From: an uncultured Spirochaetaceae bacterium
Lineage (GTDB): Bacteria; Spirochaetota; Spirochaetia; Sphaerochaetales; Sphaerochaetaceae
Length of the DNA: 64,000 nucleotides
Direction of reading: 5' to 3'
Assembly: GCA_944389065.1 (NCBI GenBank)
Contig: CALXKZ010000007.1
Span: forward strand, 62,001 to 126,000
Every line of letters begins with the position of its first letter. Within the stretch, counting starts at the first letter, position 1. Shown piece by piece: positions 16,427 through 24,196 of the stretch. A model generated the notes under the pieces. That model did not search any database. It saw nothing but the letters and a program-made list of their open reading frames with translations, and was not told the DNA's origin. Both the position numbers and the translations under genes were made by a program.

Positions 16427-17517
16427 ACGCTCTCCTTGAAGATCCTGAAGATTGCAGAGGCCTCCATTGGGCCAGGAGCCGCTTCTGGATGGAACTGAAC
16501 GGATCTGACATTGAGGTTCTCAGAGAATATTCCCTCTATTGAATCATCATTGGCATTCCTGAACCAGATTTCAGTTGTGGGCGGAAGCGATGATGGATCG
16601 GACATGAATCCATGATTCTGGGCAGTTACGAATGTGCGGCCTGTGAGCATGTCCTGCACGGGATGATTGGATCCATGATGGCCGAACTTCATCTTGACAG
16701 TTCTTCCACCAATAGCAATTGTTATTATCTGATGCCCGAGGCATATACCCTCGACTGGAAGCTTTCCGATCGCATCAGAGGCAAGGCGGACAGCATCTTT
16801 GAGCAATGCTGGATCTCCCGGTCCGTTTGACAGGAACAGAGCATCAGGTTTTATCTTCAGGACATCATAGATATCTGCTGTGTGAGGCAGAAGCGTTACT
16901 TTTATATTCTCCTTATACAGAGAATTAATGATAGAGCGCTTTATGCCATAGTCTATGAGGGCAAAATGGAGATCAGGCTGCTCTGGAGGTGCTATGAATC
17001 CATCTCCAAGTATGGGAGCGGCAACAGCCTTCTTGACAGAAACACCATCTATGAGATCTCTTTCTGTGATCTGCGGGAATGCCATCAGTTTTTCTTCTGC
17101 TTTCTCCCTGTCTTCAGGATAGAACAGTATTGCGTTCTGCGAGCCATGTTCTCTTAGATGAAGAGTCAGCGCTCTTGTATCGATATCCTCGATTCCTGGC
17201 ACACCTTCTTTCTTCATGAATTCATCAAGAGTGATGCGCCCTTTCATCACAGGCCCTCTATAAAGCTTCCTGATTATCAGGGCAGTGGCCTTTATTCCAT
17301 TGCTTTCATTATCAGAGATTCTTATGCCGTAGTTGCCGATCATTGGGCTTGTGAGCGTTACGATCTGCCCATTGTATGATGGGTCTGTGAGAATTTCCTG
17401 ATATCCAGGGATTCCTGTATTGAATACAGCTTCGCCTGCTTCAAGCGATATCTCTGCACCGAAGGCTATGCCTTCGAACTCTTTTCCGTCTCGGAGCTTT
17501 AGAATTGCTTTTTTCAT
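16423..17517 (-). CDS. carA: carbamoyl-phosphate synthase small subunit (glutaminase)
   Basis: Glutamine amidotransferase subunit that feeds ammonia to CarB. It has the N-terminal CPSase domain (ETGIPGYQE-like FNTGIPGYQEILTDPSY), then a class I GATase with nucleophile Cys in EGICLGHQ and the His-Glu pair in QFHPEAAPGP. The length of 364 is normal. The start MKKAILKLRDG has CAGGA five bases upstream; an in-frame start 36 codons earlier would run through the predicted operator region and is rejected. The divergent neighbour is nfnA. Confidence 0.97.
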   Translation of the reverse strand: MKKAILKLRDGKEFEGIAFGAEISLEAGEAVFNTGIPGYQEILTDPSYNGQIVTLTSPMIGNYGIRISDNESNGIKATALIIRKLYRGPVMKGRITLDEFMKKEGVPGIEDIDTRALTLHLREHGSQNAILFYPEDREKAEEKLMAFPQITERDLIDGVSVKKAVAAPILGDGFIAPPEQPDLHFALIDYGIKRSIINSLYKENIKVTLLPHTADIYDVLKIKPDALFLSNGPGDPALLKDAVRLASDAIGKLPVEGICLGHQIITIAIGGRTVKMKFGHHGSNHPVQDMLTGRTFVTAQNHGFMSDPSSLPPTTEIWFRNANDDSIEGIFSENLNVRSVQFHPEAAPGPMEASAIFRIFKESV

Positions 17518-17552
17518 AATTCCTGCCAAATCGGATGAAGTGTAGAAAAATA

Positions 17553-17635
17553 TGGATAAATATGCAACAGGAATGCGCATGCTGCATAAAAATGCAACAA
17601 TACTGCAACAATAGAGCCAATGCATGGCAAATGCA
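17553..17635. promoter_or_regulatory. array of ArgR-type boxes before carAB
   Basis: Three palindromic sites: TGGATAAATATGCA (17553-17566), TGCATAAAAATGCA (17583-17596) and TGCATGGCAAATGCA (17621-17635). The first two share arms TGCATA/TATGCA around two bases with the perfect site in front of argR. Arginine repression of carAB through ARG boxes is established in other bacteria; the exact spirochaete sequence is inferred here from the shared pattern. Confidence 0.6.
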
Positions 17636-17696
17636 TTGAGCTAAGCTTTTCCTTCTTACCTGTTGCCGCTATACTCTCTCCATTGGAGAGTCAATT

Positions 17697-18533
17697 ATGT
17701 ATAAGATAGTCAGGAAGGAGCAGTTCTCCCCCGAGGTCTTTCTAATGGAGATCGAGGCGCCGATGATTGCGAAGGAACGCAAGGCAGGACAGTTTGTTAT
17801 CGTGCAGAAGGGCGGAGACTGGAATGAACGTATTCCGCTTACAATCGCAGATGCTGATCCTGATAGAGGAACAATCTCAATCGTCTTTCAGAGAGTAGGG
17901 GCAGGTACATATCTTCTTGCTGAGCTTGAAGAGGGGGATTGCATAGAGAATATCCTAGGACCTCTGGGCTCGCCGACCCACATAGAGAAATATGGGCGGG
18001 TCATCTGTGTTGGAGGAGGAATCGGGGTTGCCCCTCTCTATCCGATAGCAAAGGCAATGAAGGAGGCGGGCAATGAGGTCTCCATCATAATAGGAGCGCG
18101 CAATAAGGATCTTATCATCGAAGAGGATATGATGAGGAGCATCGATCCAGATCTCACCATTGTTACCGATGATGGTTCGTATGGAAGGAAAGGCGTGGTG
18201 ACGGATCCTCTCAAAGAGAAGCTTGGCGGGGAAGGCGCTGACCTTGTTGTTGCGATCGGTCCTGCGATAATGATGAAATTCTGCACGCTTGCAGCCAAGG
18301 AGTACGATACTCCGATCATAGTCTCGCTGAATACCATAATGATCGATGGGACTGGGATGTGCGGAGGTTGCCGTGTCATGGTCGGCGGAGAGATGAAATT
18401 CGTCTGTGTCGATGGGCCAGAGTTCGATGGCCATCTTGTATATTGGGATAATATGATGATGAGACAGAGAACATATAAGGCACAGGAAGCTGAGGAGTAT
18501 CATAAGTGCAGGGCGCTGGAGGGGAGAGTATGA
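17697..18533 (+). CDS. nfnA: NfnA-type FAD/[2Fe-2S] subunit (NADH-dependent ferredoxin:NADP+ oxidoreductase)
   Basis: Small subunit of the electron-bifurcating transhydrogenase NfnAB (also named SudB or ferredoxin-NADP reductase alpha), cytosolic. It couples NADPH oxidation to reduction of ferredoxin and NAD, or the reverse. Seen: an FAD domain with RIPLTIAD, an NAD site at ICVGGGIGVAPLYPI, and cysteines for a [2Fe-2S] cluster in GTGMCGGCRV plus FVCVDGPEFD. Length 278 is typical. It is followed by the large subunit with a four-base overlap, as in known nfnAB operons. The divergent carA promoter region lies upstream. Confidence 0.92.
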   Translation: MYKIVRKEQFSPEVFLMEIEAPMIAKERKAGQFVIVQKGGDWNERIPLTIADADPDRGTISIVFQRVGAGTYLLAELEEGDCIENILGPLGSPTHIEKYGRVICVGGGIGVAPLYPIAKAMKEAGNEVSIIIGARNKDLIIEEDMMRSIDPDLTIVTDDGSYGRKGVVTDPLKEKLGGEGADLVVAIGPAIMMKFCTLAAKEYDTPIIVSLNTIMIDGTGMCGGCRVMVGGEMKFVCVDGPEFDGHLVYWDNMMMRQRTYKAQEAEEYHKCRALEGRV

Positions 18534-20008
18534 AGACACCGGAAGTTCTAGATAAAGAAGCAAGGGATGTCCTTTCATCCCTTCCCGAGGTTCTTACAGC
18601 TAAGGACAGGGCATCTATTCCTCATCAGGAAATGCCTCAGCAGAGACCTGAAGAGAGAATCCATAACATGTCTGAGGTAGCACTTGGATATACGGAGAGT
18701 GAAGCTCTGGTTGAGGCAAACAGATGTCTTCAGTGCAGGAATAAGCCTTGTGTTTCCGGCTGTCCTGTCGGTATTGATATCCCTCGTTTCATCAAGTCTA
18801 TCACTGAAAAGGACTATTCCGGTGCACTTGATGTTATACAGGAGAGCAGTCTTCTTCCTGCAATCTGCGGAAGAGTCTGTCCGCAGGAGAGCCAGTGCCA
18901 GAAGTACTGTACAGTAGGCAAGATGCATAAAGATATCGATCAGGCTGTTGCAATCGGTCGGCTTGAACGATTTGTGGCGGATCATGAGAAGGATAGCGCA
19001 AAGCTGCCGGAGATTGCTCCGCAGACAGGAAAGAAAGTCGCGGTTGTCGGTTCAGGACCCGCTTCAATGGCCTGCGCAGCCGATGTCCGCAGAATGGGAC
19101 ACAGTGTTACGGTATTTGAAGCTCTGCATAAGATGGGCGGGGTGCTTTCTTATGGAATCCCTGAGTTCAGACTGCCAAAGCAGCTTGTCGAGAAGGAGCT
19201 CTCAAAGCTTGAGGCTATGGGGATTGAATTCCAGCGCAATGTCCTTATAGGACGTACACGCACAATAAAGGAACTTATGGAAGAAGATGGCTATGATGCT
19301 GTTTTCATCGGCACCGGGGCTGGGCTTCCTAAGTTCATGAACATTCCGGGAGAGAATCTTATTTCCGTATTCTCGGCCAATGAATACCTTACTCGTTCCA
19401 ATCTGATGAAGGCTTATGATACGGAAAACTCGCTTACTCCTTACTTCCATTCCCACCGCGTGGCTGTATTCGGCGGAGGAAATGTTGCTATGGATGCCGC
19501 TCGTACAGCCCTGCGCCTCGGTGCTGAGACCGTGGATATCGTATATAGGCGTACCCGCGATGAGATGCCGGCAAGAAAAGAAGAGATAGAGCATGCGATA
19601 GAGGAGGGCTGCAATCTCCGCACGCTTTCCCAGCCTGTTGAGATTCTCGGGGATGAGAACGGAATTGTGCGCGGCGTTGTCATAAGACGCTGTGAGCTTG
19701 GTGCTCCCGATGCTTCAGGCCGTCGGTCTCCTGTCGAGATCCCCGGATCTGATCATACTGTTGAGTATGATACAGTGATTGTAGCTATCGGCAATGCATC
19801 TAATCCTCTTATCAAGAAGACTACCCCAGAGATAGAAACAAATAAGCGTGGTAATTTCATAGTCGATGAGGAGACGAATGAGACTTCACTGAAGGGTGTT
19901 TTCGCTGGAGGGGATATTGTCCTTGGGGCTGCAACCGTGATCCTTGCAATGGGACAGGGCCGCAAAGCAGCCGCGGCAATAAATGCATATCTGAAGGAGC
20001 AGGCGTGA
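18530..20008 (+). CDS. nfnB: NfnB-type large subunit / glutamate synthase small-chain-like flavoprotein
   Basis: Large NfnAB subunit, related to the small chain of NADPH glutamate synthase (GltA in archaea and clostridia). The N-terminal Fe-S domain has C-x2-C-x4-C-x3-CP (CLQCRNKPCVSGCP) and CGRVCPQESQCQKYC. The FAD site is VVGSGPASMACAAD, the NADPH site FGGGNVAMDAARTA, and the C-terminal FAD motif GVFAGGDIVLGAATV. The ATG at 18530 is preferred because GGAGG precedes it and it overlaps nfnA; a GTG eight codons earlier is less likely. Without a GltS large subunit nearby, the transhydrogenase role is favoured. Confidence 0.92.
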   Translation: MKTPEVLDKEARDVLSSLPEVLTAKDRASIPHQEMPQQRPEERIHNMSEVALGYTESEALVEANRCLQCRNKPCVSGCPVGIDIPRFIKSITEKDYSGALDVIQESSLLPAICGRVCPQESQCQKYCTVGKMHKDIDQAVAIGRLERFVADHEKDSAKLPEIAPQTGKKVAVVGSGPASMACAADVRRMGHSVTVFEALHKMGGVLSYGIPEFRLPKQLVEKELSKLEAMGIEFQRNVLIGRTRTIKELMEEDGYDAVFIGTGAGLPKFMNIPGENLISVFSANEYLTRSNLMKAYDTENSLTPYFHSHRVAVFGGGNVAMDAARTALRLGAETVDIVYRRTRDEMPARKEEIEHAIEEGCNLRTLSQPVEILGDENGIVRGVVIRRCELGAPDASGRRSPVEIPGSDHTVEYDTVIVAIGNASNPLIKKTTPEIETNKRGNFIVDEETNETSLKGVFAGGDIVLGAATVILAMGQGRKAAAAINAYLKEQA

Positions 20009-20472
20009 GAGAGCTCTCTTCGGTTTCATGCATTGTCTCATCTGATGATAAATACAGGGCAATAGACGAGATCATCTCGTCATGCTCTGTTTTTGATGAG
20101 CTTCCTGATAAAGAGAAATTCCGTGAAGCTGTTCATAGAAGGGAAAGGATCCAATCCACGGGAATCGGCCATGGCGTTGCCATAGCCCATGGCAAGATTC
20201 CTGGGATCGAGCATCCCTTTGCAGCTCTCGGCTTCTCTGAGGACGGCATAATATTCGATGAGAAGTATCCTGAGCCGGTAAGACTCATTTTCGTTATTGC
20301 TTCCTCTCCGTCCCATGAATCGGAATATCTGAAGGCAGTTGCTGCAATACTTTCCTGGGTCCATGACCCGGAATTCCGCAGAATGCTTGTATCCGGCCTC
20401 GATAACGATACTACCCGCCGTTTCCAGAAAATGCTCAGGACACAGGATTTCGTACCACAGAATCCGGTGTGA
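20005..20472 (+). CDS. PTS EIIA type-2 (fructose/nitrogen-PTS-like) domain protein
   Basis: Single-domain EIIA of the fructose/EIIA-Ntr family, 155 residues. The phosphorylation site is the His in STGIGHGVAIAHGK. It begins at GTG overlapping the nfnB stop (GTGA) with AAGGAG upstream, so it is translationally coupled to nfnAB. No EIIB or EIIC gene is near, so a regulatory rather than transport role is likely, as for EIIA-Ntr. Linkage to NfnAB suggests a readout of redox or PEP state, which is inference. The 3' end overlaps the convergent folate gene by 38 bases. Confidence 0.85.
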   Translation: MRELSSVSCIVSSDDKYRAIDEIISSCSVFDELPDKEKFREAVHRRERIQSTGIGHGVAIAHGKIPGIEHPFAALGFSEDGIIFDEKYPEPVRLIFVIASSPSHESEYLKAVAAILSWVHDPEFRRMLVSGLDNDTTRRFQKMLRTQDFVPQNPV

Positions 20473-20968
20473 TTACCATATCGAGTACCGCATCATGGCT
20501 TTCCGCCTGGAACTCCTCCATTAGCGATACGCTGAATGCAATCCCGATAGCTGCGGTTATTCTTTTTCTGTTCTCTGCAATATATCTGTCGTAGAATCCG
20601 CCGCCACGGCCAAGCCGCTGCAGCATACTGCTGTATCCCAGCAGTGGTACAAGCATCAGCGCAGAAGTGAATTCTTTCTCGATATGTTCCCCTTCCATGG
20701 TTCCGCAGATCGATCTGTGTATGCCTCGGGGGAGCCCGAAATGCATTGTCCCATCTTCGATATATGGGAAGAGAACCCGTGGATCATCCTTTAAAAGCGG
20801 CAGGATATCAGGCTCATCAGGAAGCGGAAAGAATGCAAGTATGGTCTCTGCTTCAGCATACTCCTTCAGTGCTTTCAGGTTTTCCATTATGATTCTGGAT
20901 TCATTTTCTTTCCCTTCCAGCTCGAGTATCCTCTTCTTCGCAGTCTTTCTCAGCTTGGTTTTATCCAT
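20435..20968 (-). CDS. 5-formyltetrahydrofolate cyclo-ligase
   Basis: Converts 5-formyl-THF to 5,10-methenyl-THF with ATP in one-carbon metabolism (MTHFS/YgfA family). Seen: the N-terminal basic helix KTKLRKTAKKRI, the central EAETILAFFPLPDEPD, and the family signature RLGRGGGFYDRYI near the C-terminus. Length 177 is slightly short but complete. The start MDKTKLR overlaps the upstream LOG gene by eight bases; the longer frame lies inside that gene. Confidence 0.9.
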   Translation of the reverse strand: MDKTKLRKTAKKRILELEGKENESRIIMENLKALKEYAEAETILAFFPLPDEPDILPLLKDDPRVLFPYIEDGTMHFGLPRGIHRSICGTMEGEHIEKEFTSALMLVPLLGYSSMLQRLGRGGGFYDRYIAENRKRITAAIGIAFSVSLMEEFQAESHDAVLDMVITPDSVVRNPVS

Positions 20969-21542
20969 GTTTTGCCGGAAGCGGGTTCCTCTCCTCTGTG
21001 AGTCTGTCAAGCAATGTGTCCGGATCTGATTCTATTATGAGCGCATCCCGGACCGATTCTGATATGAATCCTTCCTTCGTCCCTTTGTCAATCATCGCTA
21101 TAAGCGGATTCCAGTATCCGCATGTATTATAAAGCGCGACATTCTTCTGGTGATACCCGAGCTGCAGCCAGGTATATATCTCCAGAAGCTCTTCCATTGT
21201 GCCTATCCCTCCCGGGGCTGCTATGAAAGCATCGGAGAGCGAATACATCCTGCTTTTCCTTTCATGCATGTCAGGTACGATTATAAGCTCTGTCTCTACG
21301 CTCTTCATGCGTACATCAGGAGTATTCATAGCGCTCGGAAGAACTCCTATGATATGGCTGCCATGTTTTCCTGCGTTTTCTGCGATGACTCCCATCAAGC
21401 CGCAGTAACCCCCGCCGTAAACGATTTTAAGACCTCTTTTCCCGATAGCATTCCCAAGGGATTCGGCAGCTTTCCTGTATTCATCACCGATTCCGGATGA
21501 GGCTCCGGAGAATACTGCTACGCTTTCAATAATCCTTCTCAT
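20961..21542 (-). CDS. LOG family protein (TIGR00730-type phosphoribohydrolase)
   Basis: Rossmann-fold lysine-decarboxylase-like protein of the LOG family, which in characterised members cleaves nucleoside 5'-monophosphates to base and ribose-5-phosphate. The catalytic signature PGGIGTMEELLE and the nucleotide loop VYGGGYCGLMG are present. The start MRRIIESVAVFSG is fixed by a promoter (TTGGCA-17-TATAAT) whose -10 lies only seven bases upstream. The earlier in-frame start overlaps that promoter, and no ribosome binding site is seen. The message is therefore probably leaderless. Confidence 0.88.
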   Translation of the reverse strand: MRRIIESVAVFSGASSGIGDEYRKAAESLGNAIGKRGLKIVYGGGYCGLMGVIAENAGKHGSHIIGVLPSAMNTPDVRMKSVETELIIVPDMHERKSRMYSLSDAFIAAPGGIGTMEELLEIYTWLQLGYHQKNVALYNTCGYWNPLIAMIDKGTKEGFISESVRDALIIESDPDTLLDRLTEERNPLPAKHG

Positions 21543-21549
21543 GAAATGG

Positions 21550-21578
21550 ATTATATTGACAGAATCCAATGATGCCAA
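21550..21578 (-). promoter_or_regulatory. sigma70-type promoter for the LOG/folate operon
   Basis: On the minus strand TTGGCA (21578-21573), a 17-base spacer, and consensus TATAAT (21555-21550). The expected start of transcription falls on or next to the ATG. Confidence 0.75.
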
Positions 21579-21634
21579 TCATTCTTGCCTGTCATGCTTC
21601 AAGAGCATAGAATAAAGACATTGGAGACCAACGT

Positions 21635-23029
21635 ATGCGGAAACATATTAGATTTTTGCTGATTCTCGCTATTGTGATGATTGCTTTTATGACCAGCCTT
21701 ACCGCTGCAAGCATGACAGTTGAGTGGGAATGGCTTCTTGATGATCCTGAAGTCACTGCTTATCGCTATCAGCTTGGAGGGGAGGATCCTGATGGATGGA
21801 TCGTTGTCTCCGCAGATACAGATACATTCATAGCAACGGGCCTTGATCCTTATCAGGACTATACATTGTATGTACAGCGCTCGTATGATGGGGCGAATTG
21901 GTCTGAGTCCGCATCATCGACAGCTAAGGCAATGATTCCGGAAGGAAAGGAAGCTGTTCTTCCTGAGCCTCCAGAGGAGTCTATTGATGTACCGGAAACA
22001 GCTTTGGAAGAACCAGAGCCTAGTGCGGAGATTCCGGCAGAGCCTGAAGTTCCGGAACCAGAGGTGTTTGAATACAGCTATAATGGCTATGATCTCACGA
22101 TTGAAATCGGCGATGGCTATGCAGATCTTCTCTATCCATCGATTGTAACAGATGCAGATGCAGAAGCCTTCTTTGCCTATGAGGCGGAGAAATATGGTGA
22201 TGGCATTGATGGCATTTCATATAGCTTTATCGATGGAGGGGCCAGACTGATTCTTCCAGAAAGCATCAATAGAGAGGTAGCAGCAGCGAATGCTGACACA
22301 GTCTATCAGGATATAATTGCTTATATCATGCATATGTCTATGCCAGAGACTGAGAGCTCTGAAGAAGCTGTAGCTGAAGAGATCTCCCAGCCTGCAGAAG
22401 AAATGGAAGAAGAGGCAGAGAGCGTAGATCAGGAGACAGTCATTTCTGCTGAAGCGCCATCGGAAAAGTCTCCATTCGCATTCTCCCTGCTTTTCAGATT
22501 CGGTGCAGGATCGAGATTCTCTGATTCCTTTGCATTCCAGACACCTGCCGCCCAGTTCGGCATAGGTTTTGATTTCAGGAACGTCATTCCTGTCAGCAAG
22601 CATTTTGGTTTCGGTCTCAGATCGGATCTTGCCGTTGACTTCATTCCGAAGGGCGGGGTATGGAATCTAGCTGATAATCTCCAGTATTTCAACGTCCTGA
22701 ATTATGCTGAGGCGTCTTCGATTGATCTTAAGATAACCGCGGATGTCGTTTCCGGTCCTGTTGATTTCTATTTTGGCGGTGGTCTTGGATATTCGATTTC
22801 CAATCCTGCTGACAATACAGACAATGAGTATTTCAATAGCATTCATACGCTCGGAACTCTGAAGATGGGAACATCTTTCAGCTCAGCTTGGTTTGCTTCC
22901 GGAATCCTTGGTGTCAGATTCTACTGCGGAGAAATCTTCTCAATCGGAGCGGAGGTCCATTATCGATACTATATGCCTTCCGGTGAGCATTACGGATCTG
23001 CAGATCTTGTCCTTGGATTCACATTCTGA
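21635..23029 (+). CDS. outer-membrane beta-barrel protein with N-terminal FN3-like domain
   Basis: Secreted protein with a signal peptide (hydrophobic residues about 5-24, LTAAS cleavage region). An FN3-like domain follows (about 25-110: VEWEWLLDDPEVTAYRYQLG ... YTLYVQRSYDGANWSESA), then a Pro/Glu linker, a small alpha/beta domain (about 145-230), a Glu-rich linker, and from about 280 alternating aromatic strands typical of a barrel (FGFGLRSDLAVDFIP, FYFGGGLGYSIS) ending in F. Family members are common spirochaete surface proteins of unknown role. It is a single gene with GGAGA before the ATG and a terminator behind. Confidence 0.75.
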   Translation: MRKHIRFLLILAIVMIAFMTSLTAASMTVEWEWLLDDPEVTAYRYQLGGEDPDGWIVVSADTDTFIATGLDPYQDYTLYVQRSYDGANWSESASSTAKAMIPEGKEAVLPEPPEESIDVPETALEEPEPSAEIPAEPEVPEPEVFEYSYNGYDLTIEIGDGYADLLYPSIVTDADAEAFFAYEAEKYGDGIDGISYSFIDGGARLILPESINREVAAANADTVYQDIIAYIMHMSMPETESSEEAVAEEISQPAEEMEEEAESVDQETVISAEAPSEKSPFAFSLLFRFGAGSRFSDSFAFQTPAAQFGIGFDFRNVIPVSKHFGFGLRSDLAVDFIPKGGVWNLADNLQYFNVLNYAEASSIDLKITADVVSGPVDFYFGGGLGYSISNPADNTDNEYFNSIHTLGTLKMGTSFSSAWFASGILGVRFYCGEIFSIGAEVHYRYYMPSGEHYGSADLVLGFTF

Positions 23030-23036
23030 GCGAATT

Positions 23037-23067
23037 GCCCTATCTCCATGGATGGGGCTTTTCTTTT
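23037..23067 (+). terminator. terminator after the outer-membrane protein gene
   Basis: GCCC-TATCTCCATGGAT-GGGGC hairpin followed by TTTTCTTTT. Confidence 0.7.
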
Positions 23068-23093
23068 GATGTACTGCGTTGCATTATTGAATA

Positions 23094-24116
23094 ATGGTCA
23101 CACTGAAGGAAATAGCCGATAAGGCTGGTGTATCTATTGGGACTGTTGACAGGGTTCTTCACAACAGGGGGCGGGTGTCAAAGGAGAATATTGAGCTCAT
23201 ACTCCGCATAGCCAAGGAAAATGGCTATGTTCCCAATCAGGTGGCCAGAAGGCTTCAGAGGAACAGGCAATATGCTTTCGGGGTTCTTCTCCCTGCGCTG
23301 GAATCTGAATTCGGATACTGGCAGCAGATAAAGGAAGGAATAGAGGATGCAAGGAGGGAACTCAATTCCCTTGATGTCGATATCATCTATTCATTCTATG
23401 ACAGACGGAGTCAGGAGGATTTCCTCTCTGCAGCAGAGCATCTCTTCTCCCATGATATTTCCGCATATATTATGGCACCTCTGATGGGAGATGCTACTTA
23501 TCATGTTGTTGCAGAGCACAAGGCCATACCTGTTGCTTTTATTGATTCATCTTTGCCTGGTGTCGTTCCTTTCTGTGATTTTTCCCAGGATCCTTGCCAG
23601 GCTGGGCGTACTGCTTCGCGTGTAATGGATTTCTTCTCCTCCTCCCTTGATGCTGTATTCACCGTGCAGACTTACAGCAGCGCCTACAATGGAAGAATGA
23701 GAGCAGAATCATTCTGCAATGCTTACAGGAAGGAGCATCCCGCTGTTGAACTGCAGAATATGAATATAGCTGCCGAAGATGAATTCAGGGATATTCCCAG
23801 ACTCATGGATCGTTATGGCCGCATCGGTATATTCGTTGTAAATGACGGCGTGCATAAAGTTGTGGACAGGCTCTCCTCTTATGATGATATATCCCGCTTC
23901 ACTATAATCGGATTCGATCTCTCTCCTGAAAACAGAAGACTTCTCGAATCTGGTCTGATTTCCGCGATAATAGGGCAGAGGCCCCGGGCTCAGGGATATG
24001 AGGCTGCCCTGTATCTTTACAGGAAGATCGTGCTTGGACAGGAGCGGCATATAGTTCACATCCCTGTTGATATATACATCAGGGAAAATGTTCCGGAAGA
24101 TAAATCCTGGTTCTGA
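23094..24116 (+). CDS. LacI-family transcriptional regulator (arabinose operon candidate)
   Basis: Cytosolic DNA-binding repressor or activator with a LacI-type helix-turn-helix (TLKEIADKAGVSIGTVDRVL) and hinge helix (VPNQVARRLQRNR), then a periplasmic-binding-protein-like effector domain. Length 340 is typical. It sits directly before araABD, whose promoter carries an 18-base palindrome centred on CG as in LacI-family operators, so L-arabinose or a derivative is the likely effector. No ribosome binding site precedes the ATG. A half-operator TGCGTT at 23075-23080 may mean autoregulation, though this could be chance. Confidence 0.92.
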   Translation: MVTLKEIADKAGVSIGTVDRVLHNRGRVSKENIELILRIAKENGYVPNQVARRLQRNRQYAFGVLLPALESEFGYWQQIKEGIEDARRELNSLDVDIIYSFYDRRSQEDFLSAAEHLFSHDISAYIMAPLMGDATYHVVAEHKAIPVAFIDSSLPGVVPFCDFSQDPCQAGRTASRVMDFFSSSLDAVFTVQTYSSAYNGRMRAESFCNAYRKEHPAVELQNMNIAAEDEFRDIPRLMDRYGRIGIFVVNDGVHKVVDRLSSYDDISRFTIIGFDLSPENRRLLESGLISAIIGQRPRAQGYEAALYLYRKIVLGQERHIVHIPVDIYIRENVPEDKSWF

Positions 24117-24125
24117 TTGTTTTTC

Positions 24126-24178
24126 TTGACTTTATCAGAGGCTGTGAGACAATTTATCTATGCGTTATCGTTAACGCA
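24126..24178 (+). promoter_or_regulatory. araA promoter with palindromic operator
   Basis: TTGACT (24126-24131), a 16-base spacer and GACAAT, followed at 24161-24178 by TGCGTTATCGTTAACGCA. Its halves match at eight of nine positions around a central CG. The palindrome covers the expected transcription start, a placement that suits repression by the adjacent LacI-type regulator. Confidence 0.75.
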
Positions 24179-24196
24179 GATATAAAAGGAGAAATT

